A stretch of 64,000 nt of DNA from Actinernus sp. WN-2022 (lineage: Eukaryota > Cnidaria > Anthozoa > Actiniaria > Actinernidae): assembly GCA_030867875.1 (NCBI GenBank), contig JAOWCC010001501.1, positions 19,559,524 through 19,623,523 on the forward strand, read 5' to 3'. Shown here in pieces: positions 48,793-58,385 of the stretch (positions are counted from its first letter, which is position 1; every line of letters starts with the position of its first letter). The notes beneath the pieces were generated by a model. It was given only the letters and a program-made list of their open reading frames with translations. It had not been told where the DNA came from and did not search any database. Both the position numbers and the translations under genes were made by a program.

Positions 48793-49224
48793 TCATATCC
48801 ATGCTGGTGGAATCAACCACGCCACACTATTTTCAGCGTTTTTGGTTTTGTAAAGAGTTTTAATATCAAAATGACAAGCATCGTAATGTTTCTCGGCTTT
48901 TTCGAGGTGCTGATCTTTCAGCGTTTTTGCGCTATCGACTTCATTTTCGTCTTTAGAATATTTGATGATCACCGATAAACTGTCGCACTTACTACATGTG
49001 TCAACATTGGGTCTTCTGAAAGAAAGTTTGAATGTTCGAAATATTTTGCGAAAACTACTAAATGAAAGAGGCCGCTTAGATCCTGGTGGTAAATCCTTCT
49101 TTGTTAGAAAATCCCTCCACAATCTGCTAATGCTTAAGTTGGGAGCAAGATACTGTTGCTCTTTAGTGAAATCCCTTGCGTAATGCGATGTTTGCCGTTC
49201 ATAGCTTGTTATGTGTGCCACTAC
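48793..49224 (-). pseudogene. Transposase-like protein, second exon (fragment)
   Basis: Acceptor CACTTAG, phase 0. The product reads VVAHITSYERQTSHYARDF, then a Q-Q-Y-L-A-P-N-L motif and a C-S-K-C-D zinc-like pair. These are the features of the middle part of a DDE-like protein group common in invertebrate genomes (Pfam DUF7869-type, from memory). The frame stops at 48793 before the catalytic part, which is found instead on the opposite strand at 51655-52390. Confidence 0.6.
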
Positions 49225-49334
49225 CTAAGTGAAAGAGGCATAAACAAAGTCAAGAGTTTTTCAGTTGGCAACGGCAAAAACAAGCTTGGTGCTGTATGAT
49301 TATGAAATAAAATAAGTACTAGCAAAAGTCACAC

Positions 49335-49904
49335 CTCAGCTTTCAGGTTGATGGGGAGTCTTTTCTCATTCCTTCTCAAACGTCTCTGATCGCCTTCTAC
49401 GCTTCCAGTGTAAGGTTGGATCTTTCTCAACAATACAGCTATTCGTTTCTTTCCGATACCGAAGATCTTCAGAAATGCTCTCTTGCAAACAGCCACTCTT
49501 TTCAGTCCTGATATGTCTCTTATGTGGTACGATATGGTGTTTCTTTGAATTTTGAAGTTGATCTCAATAAGAGAGTTCAGGTAGTTGTTTTGATCCTCGT
49601 AAAGCATTTCGTCGAATCGTTTACGAATCACTCCTATCAAGCCATGTGTAAGGTTTATGAGGCAGGTCCTTGCAGTGCAGCACTGGAGAGTCATATCCAG
49701 AACATTTGAATGAGGTCTGTTTTTTCTTGGTTTTGCAGCGATCCTTCGCCGACTGGCAACATTTCTTGTCCTCGTGCGCCTTGGCAATCCTTTGTCTCTC
49801 TCAAAACTCGTAACTCTACTTCGTCTCCTCAGACTCCTTCCATCCACTTCTTCGTCAAAATAATAAGCAAAGCCAGTACTATCTTTGTCCATAATCAGAA
49901 TCAC
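49335..49904 (-). pseudogene. Transposase-like protein, first exon (fragment)
   Basis: An open minus-strand exon ends GAG-GTGTGA and splices in phase 0 to 49224. It contains an Arg-rich N-terminus (LRRRSRVTS, RRTRTRNVASRRR), a C-C-x3-C pair, and VAVCKRAFLKIFGIGKKRI, the V-x-V-C-K-x-x-F-L motif of the same protein group. The start codon is uncertain. Confidence 0.6.
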
Positions 49905-49956
49905 TATGTATCCCTCATTGACGAGTTTCAGTTAAGATCAGGCTCTTCACACTTAA

Positions 49957-51754
49957 GGGGTTGCAACAAATGCACTGATACGGGAAAGGGTAAACCGGTT
50001 TGAGATGCCGAAACTGAGGAGCTAGCTAGCCGATTGCATGATTTCTGGTCGCTATGCCGATAAAGACAAAACAAACAAAACAAATTTCCCGCGCCGGAAA
50101 TAGGATTACGTCAACTGTTAATGAGGCCGCCTCGGTTTAAATCGGATCTTAATTCGGTTTCTCAGAAATACGTTGCCTTTGTCGCTATCACAGTATCGGC
50201 TCTTTTGAGAAAAAAAGGCATGTAGAGTAGATAACTAGTTCCTTTAAAAACTAGTGTTCTTCTACTGTCGTAAACCAACTAATTTGTTCGATGCATTCTC
50301 GCTGAGTCTCCGTAGAAAGTGAATAGCTGCTGATGTTTTGCGTGATAATCTTTCGGCATTATTATTTGCAAGCGTAAGAGCTCGAAGTGTCGGCAGCTAC
50401 TCGCTTTCTTCCGCGGTTTAGCATACGTTAATCAACTCTCAACTGGATTCCAGACTTAACCAGGGTTTAGTTCGGATGCGACGCAGGCTAAACCTCGCGT
50501 CTATATGAACCACATTTAAGGGAATACGTTAATCAACTCCCAGCTGCGTGATTACAAACCCGTGGGGTTTTTGGTTTCGTTTTAATGAGGGTTTAATTTG
50601 GAGCAACTGATAATCAGGCTAGTTAAAATTTTTAAACCACATTACAGAAAGCTGTTTGGATAATAAATAAGAACAAAAGCTTATATGGCATTAACCAATC
50701 AAGGACCGCGCGAGAACAATCATAGGCAGTGTGATCTTTACCGGGACGCGGGATTTATTAGTTATCTTTCTAAGAGGTGACATGTCAGCAAGGAACTGTC
50801 CTCTGTGCAATGGAGTATTATCATTCCATATTGACTTCCAGAAGAACCAGTCATGTCCAAAATTAACTTGCCAGGGGTTGTAACGAATGTACTGATACGG
50901 GCAAGAGTAAACCGGCTTGAGATGCCGAAACTGAGGAGCTAGCTAGCCGATTGCTTAATTTCTGGTCGCCATGCCGAGAAATACAAAACAAACAAAACAA
51001 ATTTCCCGCGCCGGAAATAGGATGACGTCAACTGTTAATGAAGCCGCCTCGGTTTAAATCTTAATTCGGTTTCTCAGAAATACGTTGCCTTTGTTGCTAT
51101 TTATCGGCTCTTTTGAGAAAAAAAAGGCATGTAGAGTAGATAACTAGTTCCTTTAAAAACTAGTGCTGTTCTGCTGTCGTAAACCAACTAATTTGTTCGA
51201 TGCATTCTTGGATCTCCGTAGAAAGTGAATAGCTGCTGATGTTTTGCGTGATAATCTTTCGGCATTATTATTTGCAAGCGTTAGAGCTCGAAGTGCCGGC
51301 AGCTACTCGCTTTCTTCCGCGGTTTAGCATACGTTAATCAACTCTCAACTGAATTCCAGACTTAACCAGGGTTTAGTTCGGATGCGACGCATGCTAAACC
51401 TCGCGTCTATATGAAACCACATTTAAGAGCATACGTTAATTGAACTGCCAGCTGCGTGATTACAAACCAGTTGGAATTTTTAAACCACATTACAGAAAGC
51501 TGTTTGGATAATATATAAGAACAAAAGCTTATATTCAATTAACCAATCAAGGAATGCTTATATGCCATTAACCAATCAAGTACCGCGCGAGAACAATCAT
51601 ATAGGCAGTTTGATCTTTACCGGGATACGGAATTTATTAGTTATCTTTCTAAGAGGTGACATGTCAGCAAGGAACCGTCCTCTGTGCAATGGAGTATCAT
51701 CATTCCATATTGACTTCCAGAAGAACCTGTTATGTCCAAAATTAACTTGCCAGG
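49957..51754. repeat. 0.9-kb tandem duplication within the transposase locus
   Basis: Copy 1 (49957-50873) and copy 2 (50874-51754) both run from GGGGTTG(C/T)AAC(A/G)AATG to AATTAACTTGCCAGG. Copy 2 begins exactly where copy 1 ends. The two are about 90% alike with small indels. Each carries a beginning of the plus-strand catalytic exon, so copy 1 holds only an orphan start (50745-50873). Confidence 0.88.
50745..50873 (+). pseudogene. Truncated copy of the catalytic exon start
   Basis: It encodes the same MSARN-x-PLCNG and FHIDFQKN residues as 51655 onward and breaks off at CCAGG, where the duplication junction lies. Confidence 0.7.
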
Positions 51755-52390
51755 ATCACTATTACGCTTGTAAGCTTGCGACGTACGGATTTGGAGTACA
51801 TAGCGGAGAGACTGGCAAAGGAACAGTTTATGTTTGGCCAGAGACTATTGCACCAAAGAATCCTGACACCTTGTTATCATGCCTGGACTTTCACTTGCGA
51901 GAAATCGAGGGAGTCAACAGAAAATGGAATATCTTTTGGGCGGACAACACGAGATCTCAAAACAAAAACTATACTGTTGCCCTTTATTTCGCTCACCTTG
52001 TCTCATCAGGTGTTAGAAGCAGAATTGACTACAAATTTCTTATTTCTGGACATTCTTATGGCGATGTAGATAGAGATTGTGGACGAGCTGAAAGCATCAT
52101 AAGGAAGAAGGAAATAATTGAAACTCCAAAAGATTATATTGAACTTGTAAACGCCAGTGCTGTTAGTGCTAAATTAACCTGGATCGAGATGGAGCAACAT
52201 CGATTTAAGTGCTTCTCTGAGTGGCTTCGAACCAAATTCACTGATCGAAGGAAGGACCAGGCAGGTCGGCCATTCCGCTTTAGTGACGTTGTGCACTTCA
52301 ATTATGGAATTGGGGAGCGTGTAGATCCCACTGATGGAGTACTGAAAACATTCAGCCATCCTAATGTTGTTTGGATGAGGAACACTCTGG
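51655..52390 (+). CDS. Transposase-like catalytic region (runs into the gap)
   Basis: An open plus-strand frame encodes DFQKNLLCPKLTCQDHYYAC, YGFGVHSGETG, the FWADNTRSQNKN block with a candidate catalytic Asp, FLISGHSYGDVDRDCGRAE with further acidic residues, and VVHFNYG. It matches the RNase H/DDE-like half of the same protein group whose first half lies on the other strand. The frame is clean up to the N gap at 52391. The start is uncertain because an upstream exon is expected. Confidence 0.6.
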
Positions 52391-52490
52391 NNNNNNNNNN
52401 NNNNNNNNNNNNNNNNNNNNNNNNNNNNNNNNNNNNNNNNNNNNNNNNNNNNNNNNNNNNNNNNNNNNNNNNNNNNNNNNNNNNNNNNNN
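52391..52490. other. Assembly gap (100 N)
   Basis: A fixed run of 100 N, the usual sign of unknown gap size. Sequence order across it is a scaffolding statement only. Confidence 0.99.
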
Positions 52491-53090
52491 CGACCGTGCA
52501 CCAGCGCGCTGAATACGTGAGGTTTTCGAGCTCGATTTTGTATGGCTTTTAACGCCGTCCTGTCCTTTATATTCAATCCTCCGTTTATGGGGTTCTGTGA
52601 TTTTCTAAGTTATCTCAATGATAAGTGTAAAATGTTTTGCCGTAATGCGTAGAACATTCAATTTCCAACTTTAATTTCCGTTACATCTTCGCGTGCACGC
52701 ATACGCGCCAAGTTATTTCTGTTGTATGCCGTCACCTTTTTCGTTACATATGCGCGTGGAATTCATCTGCACGTGCATAATTTATTTTCATAATTACGTC
52801 TGCACGCACGCATTACATTTTCCGTTACATATGCGCGTGCATCTCAACTGCACATGCACTATTTATTTTCGTAAATTAATTTCCATTACATATATGTGCT
52901 TGCGCTTGCATCATTCTGCCGTGCGTCTGTCCACTTACAGATGCACAAATGGCTCCAAAACGTGAAGAGAACATCAGTGACGTCACTCGACTGCGTCTCG
53001 TGGCGCACTTCTTTATTCTCTTCACGTTGTGACGTCATATGTGTATCTATTTAACAATTAGATCCGCAGCCCAAATGGGCTATGAGTCAT
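52491..53090. other. Non-genic stretch with short repeats
   Basis: Several GCGCGTGCA / TTCCGTTACAT(A)TGCGCG motifs recur between 52680 and 52900. A small foldback (AACGTGAAGAGAA and inverse) spans 52960-53032. No gene is seen. Confidence 0.5.
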
Positions 53091-53643
53091 TAGTATAAAC
53101 CAACTAGTGGACTATTACAAATCCTGCATTCTGATTGGCTACCCTACTATAGGTCTATTTGTGATAGCCCATGGTAGAGAAAAACCGCACGCATTTTCAC
53201 GAATTAATAACATGTTTTCAACTTCAATTTGTTTCTATCTATTATTTTTTACTGTCCTACTAATTAGTTTATACTAAAACAATTAGACCTCTCGCCCTCA
53301 TGGGCTACGAGTTAAATAGCCCATTCGGCTGCGCCTCATGGGCTATTGACTCGTAGCCCATTCGGGCTGCGGGTCTAATTGTTAAATAGCCCATGAGGCG
53401 CATCAGAATGGGCTATTTACCTCGTAGCCAATGAGGGCGAGAGGTCTAATTGTTTTTGTTTAAACTAACTAGTCCGACAGTAGAAAATAATAGAAAGAAA
53501 CAAATTGAAGTTGAAAACATGTTGTTCTTTCGTGAAAATGCGCGCGGTTTTTGTCTACCATGTGCTATCACAAATAGACCTATAGTAAGGTAGCCAATCA
53601 GAATGCAGGATTTGTAATAGTCCACTAGTTGGTTTATACTAAA
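53091..53643. mobile_element. 553-bp foldback element
   Basis: TAGTATAAACCAACTAGTGG and its inverse are the ends. The arms of about 200 bases include a CTGATTGGCTACC block and TAGACCTCTCGCCC. The centre holds several AGCCCAT(T/G) motifs. It is non-coding and lies just downstream of the collagen-Ig gene. Confidence 0.85.
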
Positions 53644-53958
53644 AGAGGATAGACGCACGGTAGAATGGAATCTATTTATTAAATAAGATGTTAAAAGGAA
53701 TCACCCGGCATTGATGTAACGCGCGTTACTATTCTGCTCCCTGTGCAGGGATAGCATGGTTGGTATATTGCAGAATAGTTATGTGTGTGGGAACGTTCAA
53801 GATCATTGACCGATGCCATGCATTTTCGAATCTTCCAAAAATAAGTGAATATGGAATGATGACAAGATATTGTGTCTGGTGGATCAGGAGGTGTTATTGC
53901 GAATATTTACAATTGACATATGTGACCGACGAATAACAAAACAAATCGTTGCACTTAC

Positions 53959-54720
53959 AATTGACAACCAGTGTCGCTGTGTTCTGTGCCACACCCAGGA
54001 TATTAGAAGCCCTGCACTGATACACTCCTGAATCGCTCATGGTGGTGTTCAGTATCTCCAGCTTACCGTTACCATCCATCACCGACCTGTTCTTGTCCAT
54101 AGAGCCACCCACTTTACTCCAGCCAATCACAGGTCTAGGATAACCACTAGATGAACAATGCAAGACTGCAGACTGACTTTCGTTGACAATCAACAGGTGA
54201 GGAGAAACCACCAGATCAGGGGCTGATACTGATTGGCCAGGCTCTCCTTTTAACCCCAGCATTCCACGAGGCCCTGTCTCACCTTGGTCACCTTTCAAGC
54301 CAGCTGGTCCCATGATGCCTTGCCTACCGCGCCTTCCTGGTCTTCCCATTGTTCTTCCTTTTAATCCCGGCATTCCACGAGGCCCTGTGGCACCCTTTTC
54401 ACCTTGGTCACCTTTAAAGCCAGGTGGTCCCATGATGCCTTGCTTGCCGCGCCTTCCTGGCCTTCCCGTAGTTCCTTGCGGTCCTTCTGGTCCTTGCCTG
54501 CCTCTTGGTCCTCTTCTTCCTCTTGATCCTTTTAGGCCTGGTCGTCCTGGTGGCCCGGAGGGTCCTCGGATATAAACGTGTTTTTCCTTTATATTAGAAA
54601 GTGATGAGAGAACCTTGCTAATTTTCTCGAGTTTGTCTTCAATAGCCTTATTTGAGTCGGTAGTGTTTGGCATGTTTCTCCTCGGTCGTCGTTTTGAATC
54701 TTTAATCGTCACTGATTTGA
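53959..54720 (-). CDS. Exon: coiled-coil neck, collagen triplets and Ig domain
   Basis: The exon is 762 bases, phase 1-1, acceptor ATTCCAG and donor GTAAGTG. A heptad-like neck ([17 protein letters not shown]) precedes Gly-X-Y repeats from [10 protein letters not shown] to GEPGQS. There is one interruption (GRTM) and an internal duplication of a ~33-residue block ([14 protein letters not shown] and [14 protein letters not shown]). The I-set Ig follows: [18 protein letters not shown] and DSGVYQCRA supply both cysteines and the Trp. Many basic triplets (RRG) suggest binding to anionic surfaces. Confidence 0.94.
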
Positions 54721-56076
54721 CTGGAATATTCGAATCAACTGTTGATTAAGGACATATAAGGATAATATTTCCTCTGCGAATTTCTTTCAAGTATAACACT
54801 GTAAATATCCGTCGTAAGAGTTGTTGTAGGCAAGTTATGACTGAAAATAAAATAATAAGTAGTAAGTATGCAGCCAAGTCTACACATTAGACATTTTTCA
54901 ACTAATACGGTACCCAAGAAAACCACGAATTTTGAAGAAAAGGGGTGAAAGGTATTTGGATAGAATATGTTGTGTATTTTCGCTAATGATTTTACTATAT
55001 CAGTTATTAATAATAAGTCAGAGAGCGTTTGAACATTTAATCTAGATCTGTGACTGCAGAAAAACTCGAGATTGTCTATCCAAGCCCTAGAATGCCGATA
55101 ATTTTAGTAGTTTTCTTAGGAGCATGCTTTTTTGTTTCACTCAGTCTAAAATCGTGGAGGTCTGGGTTCTAGTAAGCTTAAGGATTATGCATTGTATAGT
55201 TTTTGTCTGCCGTTTTTCTGCCATTATAAATTGGCATTCATTCAAATAAAAGAACTTAGGCTTACTTTACATATTGCTCTTTTATATAAGAACGAATGAT
55301 GTCAGTATTGTTTGACGAAATTTATATTAGCTTAGAATAGAAACATAGTTTATATTGATAGAAAAAAAAGACAAAAAACTCGCTAAAGAAATATATGCGG
55401 CACTTCCGATAGTTTTTATCTTCCGTTTTTCTGCCACTGTAATTCGTATTTAGAGAGAATGATGTTCAACAGGCTGTTCATGAATATTAAAATTAAAAAT
55501 CTTGAGGTCGGGCGATGGGAAACGAAACATTTTATTGGGATGGCCTTAGATTGTTGTCTGAGAGTTCCATTTTAAGCTTGGACCAGACACCCTGGAAATT
55601 AAGCAGTTGGATGTGACCAGACTGATGTGACCTTCATTGCTTCATCGCGAGTGAGTTTAGTAATCTGGCAGCTTTTCAACTGAAGTTCCTGTTATGGTAC
55701 ATCGTGTGATTTAATCCGTCATGTGAAATCAATGCACGTACGAACAATGTTACACTGATCATTTAATATAAAGGGTACAGAAATCTAAAAATACATTGAT
55801 TTGTATACTTCAATTAACAAACAAACATGTGAAGAAGTTAATGTGAACTCAATTCGTTTGGAAATTGCCCCACAAACCTTGATTCCTCTGCATAGGTCCG
55901 CCTGTGCGTTTGGGCGGCCTCCAGACGAAGTTCTTATCCAACTGGTTCAATTTGGTTGTGTGTTGGTTAAGAATGAGTTCAATTCTCACAAACTCACCAC
56001 AAACTAACAGCATAGCCACTAGTGATATGACAACAGTGGTCCGCGATGAAGAGGAATGAAGAGTCTTCTTAGTCAT
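53959..56076 (-). CDS. Type II transmembrane collagen-Ig protein, cnidarian ficolin-like style (partial gene)
   Basis: Two exons (55878-56076 and 53959-54720) join in phase 1 to give a short cytoplasmic tail, a membrane helix, a coiled-coil neck, about 36 Gly-X-Y triplets and one I-set immunoglobulin domain. The last exon ends in a phase-1 donor, so more exons follow. In the cnidarian ficolin-like proteins described from anemones, collagen and Ig parts are followed by a fibrinogen domain, and the proteins are thought to recognise microbes or symbionts. No such exon is visible between 53959 and the gap. The next same-strand FReD exon is at 9657, too far and with other genes between, so I treat the genes as separate. 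Confidence 0.75.
55878..56076 (-). CDS. First coding exon: tail and membrane helix
   Basis: ATG at 56074-56076 gives [12 protein letters not shown], then [18 protein letters not shown] as a single membrane helix, and a stalk rich in Asn, Gln and Leu. The donor CAAG-GTTTGT is phase 1 and fits the collagen exon. It is a signal-anchor for type II orientation. TATATAA-like boxes lie about 100-115 bases upstream (56174-56194, -). Confidence 0.82.
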
Positions 56077-56359
56077 GTTTTAGACGATGGAAATTAGCGG
56101 TGATGAGAACTCTCTGGAGTCTCATGGTTTTGTAAATCGACGCCGATCTCTGAGTTTTGCGTAGGCAGTAAATATTATATATCTGTTATATATCCGGTCC
56201 TACATGCAGAGAAGTTGATATTTAGGTATTTTCAAGTGATGAAGGTCACAAGATATAACGGCAGTTTTAAGTGAGGTTGACTAAAATGTACGGTATCATG
56301 CCGACAGTTACCATGACAACACCATACCGTATCATCGGATTGTCTAGCATAAAAAAATA

Positions 56360-56499
56360 CAGTGGAATCCCGTTAATAACAAACTCGGTTATAAAGAAAT
56401 CCCCGATATAACGAACATGGTTTTTTCAGCCCGGCAAAAACATGGGCTGGAAAAGCGTTATAACCGGCACTAGCTTAGCTTCGTTATGACGTTCCATTG
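56360..56499. mobile_element. 140-bp pogo-like MITE
   Basis: CAGTGGAATCCCGTTAATAA at the left and an inverse CGTTCCATTG at the right, with TA on both sides. The ATAACGAAC motif inside is usual for Tc1/mariner-pogo-derived MITEs. It lies between the two copies of the anchor exon. Confidence 0.7.
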
Positions 56500-56620
56500 T
56501 AGGTCCATTTGAGCGTCGAGCATAGTGCTGTTATTTTGGATGGCTAGTTTTTTTCAAATCTTCTCCTTTCAAAGCCCTTTTAACAATTCATTTATTTTCT
56601 GTGTGAGATCATAATAGCAT

Positions 56621-56713
56621 AGCGAGGCAATCCTTTGTTTTTGCCAGGTTAGCCTCGTAGTGAGGGATAGTCAAAACGAGGCTAACCTGGCAAAAACAAA
56701 GGATTGCCTCGCT
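56621..56713. mobile_element. 93-bp perfect hairpin
   Basis: AGCGAGGCAATCCTTTGTTT and its inverse frame a ~17-base centre. The arms of about 38 bases are identical, so it is young. A related motif (CCTCGCATTGGATCCAA) occurs near 16650. Confidence 0.85.
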
Positions 56714-56995
56714 TTGAATCCAAGATGGCCACCAGGTGAAAAAAAGTGATTTCTGATGTGACCTTGATCGCGAGTGAGTTTATTAATCTGGCAGTTGTTC
56801 AATTTCCTGTTATGGCACATCGTGTGATTATCCGTCACGTGAAAATCAATAGAAAGGAGAAAGGAATAAAAGATAATTTTAAAATCACACTATATACATA
56901 TGACGCACTTAAATTGACAAATAGACATGGAAAATGTTCATTATTGAATGGTTATTTCATTTAACAATGGTGTGATAGGGATACAATTATGATAA

Positions 56996-57193
56996 TAATG
57001 CCCAACAAAGGCCTGGTTTTCCCCGTAGCCGAGGCGGCCTCCAGACAAGCTTGTTGTCAAACTTGTTCATTCTGGTTGTGTGTTGGTTGAGAATGAGTTC
57101 AATTCTCACAAACTCACCACAAACTAACAGCACAGCCACTAGCGATATGACAACAGTGGTCGATGAAGAGGAATGAAGAGTCTTCTTAGTCTC
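56996..57193 (-). pseudogene. Decayed copy of the membrane-anchor exon
   Basis: It still reads [20 protein letters not shown] and [19 protein letters not shown] in one frame, so it is recent. The ATG has become GAG, and the donor GT has become GC (CCAG-GCCTTTG). Upstream sequence is replaced by a C-rich tract (57199-57218). It cannot start or splice as the functional copy does. Confidence 0.82.
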
Positions 57194-57218
57194 CCAACCC
57201 CTCCCCCCCCCCCCCCCA

Positions 57219-58168
57219 CGGGTTATGCGAGGGCGACCCCTAGCACGGTACTGTGGGTAACGGTGACCGCTTCATGAATTAAAGGGAATACTCGAAAAAG
57301 AAATGGCAATTTTACAACAACTGCTCAGTTTCTCGTTTTCTGATTGGCTGATTACCACTTGAAACTGATCTGAGATACCCGGAATTTTGGGTGGGGATGT
57401 GCCGCCCGGGTCCCTAAACCCTGACGCTTTTGCAACACCGTAACTGATATGAACATGTACTGTTGCATTGTGAACATTGTGAATGTTGCTGTCTCGGGGA
57501 TGCTGTATGAAAGCATTCTGGATTTTCTGCTCTCGTCGCTCGCCGGCCCATTGGGACACGTGACACCAACAACCAATCGGACAGAGTGGTAAATATCTCA
57601 TTTATGCAAGCTAAAAATAAATCGGCGCAGACTATCATGGGGAGATCGGTTCTCTTAGGTGGATGAACTAATTCGACAATAGGCCTTTTCCAGGAAACAA
57701 TCACGTACTAATATATTACTTCAATGACCAATGAATTCCGCTCGTGGCTTTACTGAATGGCAAACAAACTTCCAAACACTGTTTCGAAAAGATCGACAAT
57801 CGATTGGAAGTGGAAAATAGCATTTACAAACAGGTTCTGCTAATAACACTACCGATCTTGTTCAAGACGCCTTTTAAAGTGCCTATAACCCCAAAAAATT
57901 TACGATTTCAGATGAAACTTAGAACTATTCTATGCAACTTCCCGAAAAAATTAATGGTTTTAAAGCATTTCTCTTTTTTTTTACGGCTTTTCAAAGATGA
58001 GAGCCGTGAACTTTTACCGTCATCTTAGCGACTTGGTGGGGTCTGGGACTAGTTACGTCATAGTAGGGAGCCATGTCACGTGATAAAGGCTTCTCTCATA
58101 TACTTTTGGTTCGTTCTTTCTTATTTGCGTCGTAAGTTCTGTAATTTTCTGCTGGACTTTTTGACAAA
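57219..58168. other. Non-genic stretch
   Basis: No gene is supported. A TTTAAAGTGCCTATAACCCC block marks some repeat ends. CACGTG at 58077-58082 lies 90 bases upstream of the acidic frame that follows. Confidence 0.4.
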
Positions 58169-58385
58169 ATGTCTTCGTCAGGCTCCGAATCTGAAGACAG
58201 TTGTTCATCGGACAATTCCGAGCTAAATTTTATCAACTATGAGCTTGAAGCAGAAGAATCTGCCGGCGAAGAGAGCGGACGGCGCGGATGAGCCACTCGC
58301 CGATGAAGAATGGGTTATAAGAGTACAGACGGAGACCTCCAGAATCGGTTCAGTGGAAGGCCTCGAAGCAAGGAAAAGCTGGTGA
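58169..58385 (+). pseudogene. Frameshifted acidic N-terminal exon, resembling P2X7-like transposon-linked proteins
   Basis: ATG at 58169 gives MSSSGSESEDSCSSDNSELN, an acidic stretch with YELEAEE, and stops at 58291. Another frame carries on with ADEPLADEEWVIRVQTE to a stop at 58383-58385. A Ser/Asp/Glu-rich start followed by DEEW is common at the front of cnidarian proteins annotated as P2X purinoceptor 7-like, which carry a C-rich domain. That C-rich domain is not visible nearby. It is probably a decayed or misread first exon. Confidence 0.35.

Larger units (their letters stand above)
55621..57195. repeat. Tandem segmental duplication covering the anchor exon
   Basis: Sequence around 55621-56080 recurs at 56751-57195, offset about 1.1 kb. 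The shared blocks are the GATGTGACCTT / GCGAGTGAGTTTA / CTGGCAG region, the CATCGTGTGATT...CCGTCA block and the exon itself. Confidence 0.85.

Noticed and set aside
9026..56076. One giant gene joining collagen-Ig exons to the TSP1-FReD exons
   Set aside because: Phases fit, but the SNase-SET gene and a second membrane-anchor exon lie between on the same strand, and an assembly gap breaks continuity. Two genes is the simpler reading.
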